A stretch of 64,000 bases of DNA. Source: Lentihominibacter faecis (GTDB lineage Bacteria > Bacillota > Clostridia > Peptostreptococcales > Anaerovoracaceae). Position numbers and translations under genes: made by a program. Under the pieces are notes generated by a model that was not told where the DNA came from, did no database searches, and saw only the letters and a list, made by a program, of their open reading frames with translations. Below, piece after piece: positions 25,905-33,887 of the stretch (position 1 is its first letter; each line of letters begins with the position of its first letter). The DNA is taken from assembly GCF_014306095.1 (NCBI RefSeq), contig NZ_JACRWC010000048.1, positions 1 to 64,000 on the forward strand. The letters are read 5' to 3'.

Positions 25905-26814
25905 AAATCTCTTCTACCTCCTTGAACATCTCTTCTATGATCTCTGCTGCAGGCTGTTCCTTTTTCACCAGACCTGCGATCTGTCCCGACATGATGTTGC
26001 CGTTGTCGGAATCTCCGTCCCGCACAGCGGCTGCCAGTGTTCCCGTACATAACTGATTGATTTCTTCTTCCGGAGCATTCTGTTTTTCCAGAGAAAGGAT
26101 CTTTCTAGCCAGTTTGTTTTTTATGATACGCACCGGATGTCCCGTGCTCCGGCCTGTTGCTACCGTGGAGGAGTCCTTTGCTTTGATGATGGCATCCTTG
26201 TACCCCTGTGCCACGATACATTCGTTGGCCACCAGGAACCGGGTTCCTACCTGAACGCCCTGTGCTCCCAGCATATATGCTGCTGCGATCCCTCTTCCAT
26301 CTGCGATACCGCCGGCTGCGATAACCGGGATATCAAGCGCATCCACCATCTGCGGAACTAATGCCATGGTAGTCGTCTCACCGATATGTCCGCCTGCTTC
26401 TGTTCCTTCTGCCACAACTGCATCTGCGCCGGCTCTTTCTACTCTCGTCGCCAGTGCCAGATTCGCTACTACAGGTACGACCTTGATGCCTGCCTCCTTC
26501 ATTTTAGCAATGTATTTTCCCGGATTTCCTGCTCCTGTCGTTACCACCGGTACTTTTTCTTCGCATACGACATCGATCAGTTCCTCCACATTATCCGCCA
26601 GAAGCATGATATTTACGCCAAAAGGCTTGTCTGTCATCTCTCTTACTTTCGCGATCTGATCCCTCAGCCAGTCAGCGCTTTCGCCACCGGATGCGATAAT
26701 GCCAAGGCCCCCGCCATTGCTTACAGCAGCCGCCAGATTACATTCTGCGATCCGTGCCATAGCTCCCTGGATGATGGGATACTCCGTTCCTAAGATCTCA
26801 CAAACATTGATCAT
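25861..26814 (-). CDS. fabK: FMN-dependent enoyl-ACP reductase
   Basis: A 317-residue flavoprotein that makes the last reduction of each fatty-acid elongation cycle, replacing FabI. The catalytic motif EGTEAGGHIG with His143 is intact, and the FMN loops AAGGIADGRG and GVQVGTRFLVANEC are present. FabK is typical of anaerobic Firmicutes and Streptococcus and is insensitive to triclosan in characterised cases. The 3' end overlaps fabD by 44 bases. A second, catalytically altered relative of this fold lies four genes downstream, fused to a MarR domain. Confidence 0.95.
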   Translation of the reverse strand: MINVCEILGTEYPIIQGAMARIAECNLAAAVSNGGGLGIIASGGESADWLRDQIAKVREMTDKPFGVNIMLLADNVEELIDVVCEEKVPVVTTGAGNPGKYIAKMKEAGIKVVPVVANLALATRVERAGADAVVAEGTEAGGHIGETTTMALVPQMVDALDIPVIAAGGIADGRGIAAAYMLGAQGVQVGTRFLVANECIVAQGYKDAIIKAKDSSTVATGRSTGHPVRIIKNKLARKILSLEKQNAPEEEINQLCTGTLAAAVRDGDSDNGNIMSGQIAGLVKKEQPAAEIIEEMFKEVEEIYEDRNRICRAGRTV

Positions 26815-26841
26815 AATTACCTCCTGTTACTATTACCGGTA

Positions 26842-27828
26842 TTACCATTCTATAATTGCCGCGGCTGCACAAAGCCCGCCGCCAAAACCTACTAACGCTA
26901 TTATATCACCTTTTTTCATCTTTTGGGTTAAATTCAGATCATATAATGCCATCGGGACTGTTGCGGAGGAAACATTTCCCCCGTCCTGGATACTGATCTG
27001 AAATTTCTCGATCGGCTGACCAAGTTTCTGTGCCGCCGCCTGGATGATCCTGCCGTTAGCCTGGTGAAGCACGAACCAGTCTACATCATCGCAGGTCAGA
27101 CCTGCTTCTTCCAGTGCCCCCTTCGTTACTTCATCGATAGCGTTCACTGCGAACTTGAAGACTGCCCGCCCTTTCATGAAAAGGGGCTGCGGTGTCAGGT
27201 CATCCTCCCAGAAAGGAGGGTTGATGTAATTGGCCTTACACTTGATCGCACCTTTCACATCATCGTAGTTCTTAATATATGTACTTAATATACCCCGTTC
27301 GTTTTCATCGCTTTCCAGTACGGCCGCCCCTGCTCCGTCCCCAAAGAGGATGCAGGTTTCCCTGTCCTCCCAGTTGGTAACTCTCGTCAGTCGTTCCGTT
27401 CCAATGACCAGCGCCCGTTTTGGGGCTCCATCCTTGCTATACTGAGAAAGTGCTGTATTCATGAGTGACTCTGCGATCCAAAGCCCGTATACGAATCCAC
27501 TGCACGCTGCATTGATGTCAAAAGCGATGGCACGTTCCAGTCCCAGCTCTTTCTTCACCATTGCGGCCATGCTCGGGGTGATGTTGTCCGGCGTGATAGT
27601 TGCTACAACAACAAGGCCGATGGAATCCTTATCGATTCCCTGCAAAGCCTGCTCCGCAGCAGCCGCCGCCATGTCCAGCGAGCTTTCTGTCGTTGCGATC
27701 CTTCGCTGTTCGATCCCGGTTCGATCTAGGATCCATTCGTGACTGGTATCCACGTGCTGCGAGATATCTTCATTGGTAATAACTTTTTCCGGCAGGTATT
27801 TCCCTGTGCCGATGATTTTAATTCCCAT
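26842..27828 (-). CDS. fabH: Beta-ketoacyl-ACP synthase III
   Basis: A 328-residue enzyme starting fatty-acid synthesis by condensing an acyl-CoA with malonyl-ACP. The Cys-His-Asn triad is visible: NAACSGFVYG (Cys near 113), VLHQANGRI and GGNVSSATVPMAL. The ATG at 27828 (MGIKIIGTGKYLP) is preferred over an upstream in-frame codon at 27858, because AAAGGG lies 5 bases ahead and the upstream codon lies inside the operator. It is the first gene of the fab operon, with fabK 27 bases downstream. Confidence 0.96.
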   Translation of the reverse strand: MGIKIIGTGKYLPEKVITNEDISQHVDTSHEWILDRTGIEQRRIATTESSLDMAAAAAEQALQGIDKDSIGLVVVATITPDNITPSMAAMVKKELGLERAIAFDINAACSGFVYGLWIAESLMNTALSQYSKDGAPKRALVIGTERLTRVTNWEDRETCILFGDGAGAAVLESDENERGILSTYIKNYDDVKGAIKCKANYINPPFWEDDLTPQPLFMKGRAVFKFAVNAIDEVTKGALEEAGLTCDDVDWFVLHQANGRIIQAAAQKLGQPIEKFQISIQDGGNVSSATVPMALYDLNLTQKMKKGDIIALVGFGGGLCAAAAIIEW

Positions 27829-27856
27829 GGTTGCCCTTTCTATTTGTTTTGATTTC

Positions 27857-27881
27857 AAATACTTTGATTGTCAAAGTATTT
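27857..27881 (-). promoter_or_regulatory. FabT-like MarR operator at the fab promoter
   Basis: Perfect 11-bp inverted arms AAATACTTTGA and TCAAAGTATTT around the spacer TTG. A second repeat, TTTGA-TT-TCAAA (27848-27859), overlaps its start-codon-proximal edge. The site begins 3 bases after the -10 box and covers the expected transcription start. The core resembles known FabT sites (TTTGA..TCAAA). Confidence 0.75.
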
Positions 27882-27883
27882 AT

Positions 27884-27912
27884 ATAATACCGCACTTCTA
27901 TTAAAAAGTCAA
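27884..27912 (-). promoter_or_regulatory. Promoter of the fab operon
   Basis: On the minus strand TTGACT and TATTAT are separated by exactly 17 bases, ahead of fabH. It is the only clear promoter seen for fabH to addB. Confidence 0.75.
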
Positions 27913-27980
27913 TACACCCGAATCTGGAACGTACCGCCGGGTGCTGCACGGACAGGATGCGAGATATGATGCGAAGTATT

Positions 27981-28324
27981 ATGAATTCCCAGATTGGAAA
28001 TTATCTGTTCCAACTGGGAACTAGTCGCTCAACGCCGATATTTTTTTGGACTATGAATTCCCAGGTTTGATTTTTTTAAGACCATATGGGAAGTTCCACG
28101 CTGCAAATATTACAAAATCAATCTGCTGCGGTTATTATAATGCCTAAAACCACATAAAAACTATTTGTTTGGGAACTCTCTTTCTCTGTACTGTAAATAA
28201 GTTGCAAAACAGTTCCCATCTTGCTGTTCTATTTTTCAAAATGGGAATTCATGAATGGGAGCGTAGCTCTCAAGCAACAAAAAATCCAAATCAAGCTCTC
28301 TTTTTTCACGATCTGGGAATTCAT
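27981..28324. repeat. Nested inverted-repeat block (possible MITE relic or structured RNA)
   Basis: The 460-base gap between the fab promoter and the HAD gene has no credible gene. It holds three nested pairs: ATGAATTCCCAGAT (27981) with its complement at 28311 (14 bp), ATGAATTCCCA (28053) with 28242 (11 bp), and TGGGAACT (28170) with 28211 (8 bp). Two small palindromes also occur, GTTCC-AACTG-GGAAC (28007-28021) and GGAA-G-TTCC (28089-28097). No target duplication is evident at the ends. Confidence 0.6.
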
Positions 28325-28369
28325 GATTTCCTTATCTTATATCATAATACGATTTCTGCCAGTTTACGG

Positions 28370-29014
28370 CTAAAGCAGCTCCAGCAGTTCCGCTGCCTTC
28401 CGAATCACATGATCCGGCGCATCTTCTCCGAAGTCGTCTCCTGACTTTAACGCCAACGACCATCCTACCAGTACAGATGTAACGCCGGCGTTTTTCGCAC
28501 AGAGGATATCGAACATGGTATCTCCAAGCATAATGGAATTCCCCGGCAGGGAATGAAGTTTTTTCAAAGCGATATTGACCGGTTCCGGATCCGGCTTGTG
28601 TTTTTTCGTATCTTCCGCTGTGACCACCACATCAAAGTAGTCTTTTAAATCATATTTCTCCAGTCCCTGCTTGGTCGTATAAGCCAGTCTTGATGTCACA
28701 AGACCGGTCTTTTCACCGCGTTCCTTTACCTGGCGCAAAAGATTTTTCATGCCGGGAAACACCGTAATCAGATCACCAAAATTGTCACGATGATAGCTTC
28801 TGTAAATCTCAACAGCCTCATCTACTGGCACATCCGGGAAGAATTTTTTCATCGTCACTTCCAGCGGTTCCCCAAATGTCTTTATGATCTTCGCCACATC
28901 CTCATCACGATGCTCTATGGTCTGAAATGTATGCTGCCATGAGCGAAGGATCACCTCGTTGGTATTCATTATCGTTCCATCAAAATCAAACAATACTGTA
29001 TCAAATCTTTTCAT
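28370..29014 (-). CDS. HAD-family phosphatase (PpaX/phosphoglycolate-phosphatase-like)
   Basis: A 214-residue cytoplasmic hydrolase of the haloacid dehalogenase superfamily. Motif I is VLFDFDGTIMNT (nucleophile Asp near residue 9), motif II is GLVTSR, motif III is KHKPDP and motif IV is IMLGDTMFDILCAKNAG. The helical cap after motif I places it in subclass IA with PpaX and Gph. Pyrophosphate or phosphoglycolate hydrolysis is possible; the sequence alone does not decide. AGGAG precedes the ATG. It follows the decarboxylase gene after a strong terminator. Confidence 0.85.
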   Translation of the reverse strand: MKRFDTVLFDFDGTIMNTNEVILRSWQHTFQTIEHRDEDVAKIIKTFGEPLEVTMKKFFPDVPVDEAVEIYRSYHRDNFGDLITVFPGMKNLLRQVKERGEKTGLVTSRLAYTTKQGLEKYDLKDYFDVVVTAEDTKKHKPDPEPVNIALKKLHSLPGNSIMLGDTMFDILCAKNAGVTSVLVGWSLALKSGDDFGEDAPDHVIRKAAELLELL

Positions 29015-29037
29015 ATAACGCTCCTGTTCTATATGGA

Positions 29038-29069
29038 AAAATCGAGTGTTCCGAAGAACACTCGATTTT
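29038..29069 (-). terminator. Terminator with UUCG tetraloop after the decarboxylase subunit gene
   Basis: Perfect 14-bp stem AAAATCGAGTGTTC closed on the minus strand by a C(UUCG)G loop, the extra-stable tetraloop, followed by a T run. Confidence 0.88.
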
Positions 29070-29126
29070 CGTGGTGTATAAAAATGATTTTAGAGATTTC
29101 AATTTACACAAAACTATTATTTCGGT

Positions 29127-30284
29127 TTAATATCCACCGAACATAGACAGCATTACCGATGCCGCAACTGCCGAACCGATTACACCTGCTACGTTAGGTC
29201 CCATAGCATGCATCAGCAGGAAGTTTGACGGATTTGCTTTCTGTCCTTCGATCTGGGATACACGAGCTGCCATCGGTACTGCAGATACACCTGCGGAACC
29301 GATCAGCGGGTTGATCTTACCGCCAGTCAGAACGTTCATCAGCTTAGCGATCAGAACACCACCAGCCGTACCTACTGCGAATGCGCAGACACCCAGTACT
29401 ACGATCTTCAGTGTGGAAGCTGTGATAAAAGTCTGTCCTGTTGCAGATGCTCCAACGCAGGTACCCAGCAGGATTACCAGGATGTTCATCAGAGCGTTTC
29501 CAGCTGTGTCAGCCAGTCTGCCAGTTCTGCCGCATTCCTTGAACAGGTTGCCCAGCATCAGCATACCAACCAGCGGAGCTGCAGACGGCAGAAGCAGAAC
29601 TACTACTGTAGTTACAGCGATCGGGAACAGGATCTTCTCTCTCTGAGATACGACTCTCAGCTGTTCCATCTTGATCTGTCTTTCGTGTTCCGTAGTCAGC
29701 GCCTTCATGATCGGCGGCTGGATTACAGGAACCAGAGCCATATAAGAGTAAGCAGCTACTGCGATAGGTCCTAACAGGTGATCTGCCAGTTTACTTGTCA
29801 GATAAATCGCTGTCGGGCCGTCAGCACCACCGATGATACCGATGGAAGCAGCCTCCTGTGCATTGAAGCCAAGAGCGATAGCTGCGAAAAATGCGAAGAA
29901 TATACCGAACTGCGCAGCCGCACCCATGATCAATGATTTCGGGTTTGCGATCAGCGGTCCGAAGTCGGTCATGGAACCAACTCCCAGGAATATCAGGGAC
30001 GGCAGGATCGGCTTCATCAGATAAAATACCGTCAGTACCCCTGCATCCGACAGCTGATCAGAGCTTGTCAGTTCGAAATGCTCAATGAAGATACCGGTTA
30101 CCGGCAGATTCGAGAGCAGCATACCAAAGGCGATCGGTACGAGAAGCAATGGTTCAAAGCCTCTACGAATTGCCAGGTATAAGAAAATGAACGATACAAT
30201 GATCATTATTCCGTTTTGATAGTTGAAGTTCGCGATTCCTGTATCATGCCACAGGTTCACAAACGAATCTAATATGGCTCCCAT
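29127..30284 (-). CDS. Na+-translocating decarboxylase beta subunit (OadB/GcdB/MmdB family)
   Basis: A 385-residue polytopic membrane protein that couples decarboxylation of a carboxybiotin intermediate to Na+ export. The conserved GIIGGADGPTAIYLTSKLA segment (membrane region with the functional Asp), the NPKSLIMGAAAQFGIF segment and the closing GKINPLIGSAGVSAVPMAARV...NFLLMHAMGPNVAGVIGSAVAA are family hallmarks. The length matches GcdB/MmdB better than OadB of enterics. The ATG at 30284 has AAGGAG upstream; the longer frame to 30371 lacks a site. No alpha, biotin or gamma subunit gene is next to it, so its substrate is not known. Confidence 0.9.
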   Translation of the reverse strand: MGAILDSFVNLWHDTGIANFNYQNGIMIIVSFIFLYLAIRRGFEPLLLVPIAFGMLLSNLPVTGIFIEHFELTSSDQLSDAGVLTVFYLMKPILPSLIFLGVGSMTDFGPLIANPKSLIMGAAAQFGIFFAFFAAIALGFNAQEAASIGIIGGADGPTAIYLTSKLADHLLGPIAVAAYSYMALVPVIQPPIMKALTTEHERQIKMEQLRVVSQREKILFPIAVTTVVVLLLPSAAPLVGMLMLGNLFKECGRTGRLADTAGNALMNILVILLGTCVGASATGQTFITASTLKIVVLGVCAFAVGTAGGVLIAKLMNVLTGGKINPLIGSAGVSAVPMAARVSQIEGQKANPSNFLLMHAMGPNVAGVIGSAVAASVMLSMFGGY

Positions 30285-30342
30285 ATTGTGTCTCTCCTTT
30301 TCCTTAAACGACATAATGACGCCAATTAACGTCACCGAAGAA

Positions 30343-30371
30343 ATCTTAACATATCTCCAATTCCAATACAA
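30343..30371 (-). promoter_or_regulatory. Predicted promoter of the decarboxylase beta gene
   Basis: On the minus strand TTGTAT and TAAGAT are 17 bases apart. A near-palindrome (GTATTTTATAAATAC) lies just upstream at about 30376-30390 and could be a regulator site. Confidence 0.45.
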
Positions 30372-30466
30372 GTATGTATTTTATAAATACTGTATACAAA
30401 GCCCTTTTTCCCTTGTGCTCCCGGACACCGTCCGTCCAGTATCCGCAAGTCCTGCAGCCATTTTTG

Positions 30467-32734
30467 CTAAGACTTGTTCATGCGCATGGAAAGCCCGATC
30501 TTCTGTTTTTCAGGATCGATCTTAATGATCCGAACTTTGACCGTATCACCGACCGATACTACATCCATCGGATGCTTGATATATTTGCTGCTCATTTCGG
30601 AAATATGCACCAGACCATCGTTCTTTACACCGATGTCTACAAATGCTCCAAAATCCACTACATTTCGAACTGTCCCTTCCAGTTCCATGTCCACTTTCAG
30701 GTCGTCAAAAGATCGCACATCGTTTCGGAAGATTACTGCCGGAGCATCCTCACGCGGATCGCGACCCGGTTTTTTCACTTCTTCTATGATATCCGTCAAA
30801 GTCGGTACACCGATTTCCAGCTCCTGTGCCATCTTCTCCACAGCTTTTTTCATGTTACGTTTTGGTTTCTTATCTTGTGCTGTCAACTGCGCCAGCGCGC
30901 CAAGACCCTTGGCACGCGTCTTAGGCTGTTCCTTCTTTGCAGTTTCCCCGTAATGATCCCAGATCCTGTCATCCAGTTCTGCAACGCCGCCGCGTCCCAG
31001 CTGAGCCTTGTCGATGCCCAGCTTCTCCAGCATGGCTTCTGCAGCCTTGTACGATTCCGGATGTACCGATGTGCTGTCCAGCGGATTCTTCCCGTCCGAG
31101 ATCCGCATAAATCCTGCGCACTGATTAAAGGTTTTTTCTCCGAGCTTGGCGACCTTCTTCAGTTCTTTTCGATCTTTGAACACACCGTTTTCTTCCCTGT
31201 ATGCCACGATGTTGCGAGCGATCCCCATGTTGATGCCTGCCACATGAGCAAGCAGCGACGGAGATGCCGTATTAAGATCGACTCCGACTCTGTTTACACA
31301 GTCTTCCACTACATGATCCAGGGCACTTTCTAAAAGCCCCTGGTTTATGTCGTGCTGGTACTGCCCCACACCGATGCTTTTGGTCGGGATCTTCACCAGC
31401 TCTGCCAGCGGATCCTGAAGACGGCGTCCCAGCGACATGGCTCCACGCACCGTTACATCCAGATCCGGGTATTCTTCCGTCGCCAGCTTGGACGCCGAGT
31501 ACACCGATGCTCCCGCTTCATTGACGATGGTGTAATGGATATCGAGCCCGCTCTTGCGAATGAACTCCGCCACTACTTCTTCCGTTTCGCGGGACGCCGT
31601 CCCGTTGCCGATGACGATGGTATTGATGCGGAACTTTTCTGCCAGCTTTTTCAGCACGGCTTCCGTTCCTTTTATATCTTTTTTCGGTTCCGTCGGAAAT
31701 ACCGTCGTATAAGCAAGCAGCTTTCCTGTTTCATTGAGGACAGCCACTTTGCAGCCAGTCCGGTATCCCGGGTCGATGCTGATGATCCGTGCTCCCTTTA
31801 CCGGTGGCACCATCAGCAGCTTTTCTGTGTTCTTTGCAAAGACCTTGACCGCTTCTTTTTCTGCCCGTTCCGTCAGCATATTACGCATTTCACGCTCCGC
31901 AGACGGTGCCATCAGACGCTTGTAGGCATCTGCAACGGTATCGCCGAGAAGTTCTTTATAGATCGACTTTTCGTTAGTAATAATGCTGCCCGACAGAAGG
32001 TTTTCCATCTTCTCCGCATCGGTCACTACCTTGACTTTCAGCTTCTTTTCTTTTTCTCCGCGGTTTATGGCCAGGATCCGGTGATTCGGGATCTTATCGA
32101 TCCCTTCGCTGTGATCGTAATACATTTCGTACACAGTCTTTTCTTCGCTGTCCACTGCTTCTGTGCGGATGATCCCGGTATGCTCCGTTTTCTCCCGGAC
32201 AGCTGCCGTCAGTTCCGGATCATCGGAAATACGTTCCGCGATGATATCGCATGCTCCCTGCAAAGCTTCCTCCGCCGACTCCACGCCTTTGTCCGCGTCT
32301 GCAAAATCCTTTGCAGCATCCAGCGGGCTTCCGGACTCTTCCTTCTGTGCCCAAAGGATCTCCGCCAGAGGCGCCAGACCCTTTTCTCTGGCCTTGGAGG
32401 CACGGGTCGCCTTCTTCTTTTTGTATGGTTTATAAAGGTCTTCCACGCGCTGCAAAACTTCAGCCTTGCGGATCTCTTTCGCCAGTTCATCGGTCAGCTT
32501 GTCCTGCTCTTCGATGAGGCGGATGACCTCTTCTTTTCTCTCCTCCAGATTTCGAAGGTATGTCAGCCGTTCGTCCAGATCACGGAGCACCACGTCGGAA
32601 AGTCCGCCGGTCGCTTCCTTTCTGTAACGAGCGATGAATGGGATGGTGTTGCCTTCGTCGATCAGATTGACCGTCTGCTCCACCTGCGACTGCTTCAGCC
32701 CAAATTCTTTTGCGAGCACTTCAATGATATTCAT
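30467..32734 (-). CDS. tex: Tex-family RNA-binding protein
   Basis: A 755-residue cytoplasmic nucleic-acid-binding protein, a bacterial relative of Spt6 linked to transcription and RNA quality control. Helical N-terminal domains are followed by a YqgF/RNase H-like domain (RIISIDPGYRTGCKVAVLNE, about 330-350), helix-hairpin-helix motifs (LLAHVAGINMGIARNIVAYREENG, near 510) and a C-terminal S1 domain (EGTVRNVVDFGAFVDIGVKNDGLVHISEMS). The length is typical. GGAG lies 7 bases ahead of the ATG. It follows prfB by 18 bases and is probably cotranscribed with it. Confidence 0.95.
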   Translation of the reverse strand: MNIIEVLAKEFGLKQSQVEQTVNLIDEGNTIPFIARYRKEATGGLSDVVLRDLDERLTYLRNLEERKEEVIRLIEEQDKLTDELAKEIRKAEVLQRVEDLYKPYKKKKATRASKAREKGLAPLAEILWAQKEESGSPLDAAKDFADADKGVESAEEALQGACDIIAERISDDPELTAAVREKTEHTGIIRTEAVDSEEKTVYEMYYDHSEGIDKIPNHRILAINRGEKEKKLKVKVVTDAEKMENLLSGSIITNEKSIYKELLGDTVADAYKRLMAPSAEREMRNMLTERAEKEAVKVFAKNTEKLLMVPPVKGARIISIDPGYRTGCKVAVLNETGKLLAYTTVFPTEPKKDIKGTEAVLKKLAEKFRINTIVIGNGTASRETEEVVAEFIRKSGLDIHYTIVNEAGASVYSASKLATEEYPDLDVTVRGAMSLGRRLQDPLAELVKIPTKSIGVGQYQHDINQGLLESALDHVVEDCVNRVGVDLNTASPSLLAHVAGINMGIARNIVAYREENGVFKDRKELKKVAKLGEKTFNQCAGFMRISDGKNPLDSTSVHPESYKAAEAMLEKLGIDKAQLGRGGVAELDDRIWDHYGETAKKEQPKTRAKGLGALAQLTAQDKKPKRNMKKAVEKMAQELEIGVPTLTDIIEEVKKPGRDPREDAPAVIFRNDVRSFDDLKVDMELEGTVRNVVDFGAFVDIGVKNDGLVHISEMSSKYIKHPMDVVSVGDTVKVRIIKIDPEKQKIGLSMRMNKS

Positions 32735-32752
32735 ATGCCTACTCCTTCTGCT

Positions 32753-33836
32753 TCAGTTTTCATTGATAAAGTAATCCAGGTCGCCGTCCATCACGGCGTT
32801 GACATTGCCGACTTCGGCACCCGTTCGATGATCCTTGACCATGGTGTATGGATGGAAAACATACGAACGGATCTGGCTTCCCCAGGTGATCTGGCTATAA
32901 TCACCCTTCAGTTCATCCAGACTTTCTTTATGCTCCTGCTCTTTCAGTTCCAGCAGCTTGGATTTCAGCAGTTTCATCGCTGTATCCTTGTTCTGGTGCT
33001 GGGATCGTTCGTTCTGGCACGTCACCACGATATTGGTCGGCAGGTGGGTGATCCGGATAGCCGAATCCGTCTTGTTGACGTGCTGACCGCCTGCCCCGCT
33101 GGAACGGAACGTATCGATCCTCAGATCATCCGGATCGATCTCCACATCCAGATCCTCATCGATTTCCGGGATCACATCCAGCGATGCGAACGATGTGTGT
33201 CTTCTGCCGGAAGAATCAAATGGCGAAATACGCACCAGCCGGTGAACACCCTTCTCATTTTTCAGATATCCGTAAGCGTTTTCTCCTTCCACCAGCAGAG
33301 TCGCACTCTTGATACCGCCCTCTGTATCTTCCTGCATATCGATCAGCTTCGATTTATATCCTTTTTTCTCGCACCATCTGGTGTACATGCGGAACAGCAT
33401 TTCTGCCCAGTCCTGAGCGTCCGTTCCGCCTGCTCCCGCATGAACGGAGACGATGGCATTGTTCTGATCATATTTACCGTCCAGCAAAGTCCTGAGCTTC
33501 AGAGCTTCCAGCGCATCGGAAATTTCTTTGCAGGATCCTGCCGCCTCCTCCGTCAGGGATTCATCCGGTTCTTCCTCTGCCATTTCCACGAGGACTTCCA
33601 GATCCTCAAGCTGCGAACCAAGATGATCCAGCTCTCCCAGCTTGCCTTCGATGGACTTCTTTTCTTTCATATACTTCTGCGCACTCTCGGGATCATCCCA
33701 AAAGCCCGGCTTGTTCATTTCCTCTTCAATGGAGGTCAGCTTTTCCTTTAACCCAGCCGGGTCAAAGGGACTCACCTGCCTCTTTCAGCATGCTCTGCAA
33801 AGCAGGCAGCTGTGCCTTGATCTCATCGATCTGCAT
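32753..33836 (-). CDS. prfB: Peptide chain release factor 2 with programmed +1 frameshift
   Basis: Releases finished proteins at UGA and UAA. The gene is in two frames. A 24-codon first part starts at the ATG at 33836 (MQIDEIKAQLPALQ) and reaches CTT-TGA (33767-33762). Reading then continues in the +1 frame as Asp-Pro-Ala-Gly to give about 360 residues, the normal RF2 length. An internal AGGTGAG three bases before CTT is the expected stimulatory ribosome site. The stop-recognition motif SPF (RISPFDSSGRRHTSF) and the catalytic GGQ (SSGAGGQHVNKTDS) are intact. The CTTTGAC slip site is the known self-regulating switch of RF2. It lies between secA and tex. Confidence 0.95.
33762..33767 (-). promoter_or_regulatory. 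prfB programmed frameshift site
   Basis: On the minus strand CTTTGA followed by C, with AGGTGAG three bases upstream. When RF2 is scarce, ribosomes pausing at UGA slip +1 and finish the protein. Confidence 0.93.
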
Positions 33837-33887
33837 ACATTCACATCCTTTTCTGTTTCTATCTTATGCTTCAGTCTGCGCAGGCGC

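Noticed and set aside
31352-33751. 799-codon plus-strand reading frame spanning tex and prfB
   Set aside because: It runs antisense across two well-identified genes and their junction; codons mirror those genes and no family fits.
32753-33836. Broken prfB (pseudogene)
   Set aside because: The stop codon sits at a canonical programmed frameshift site with its stimulatory element, so the gene is intact.
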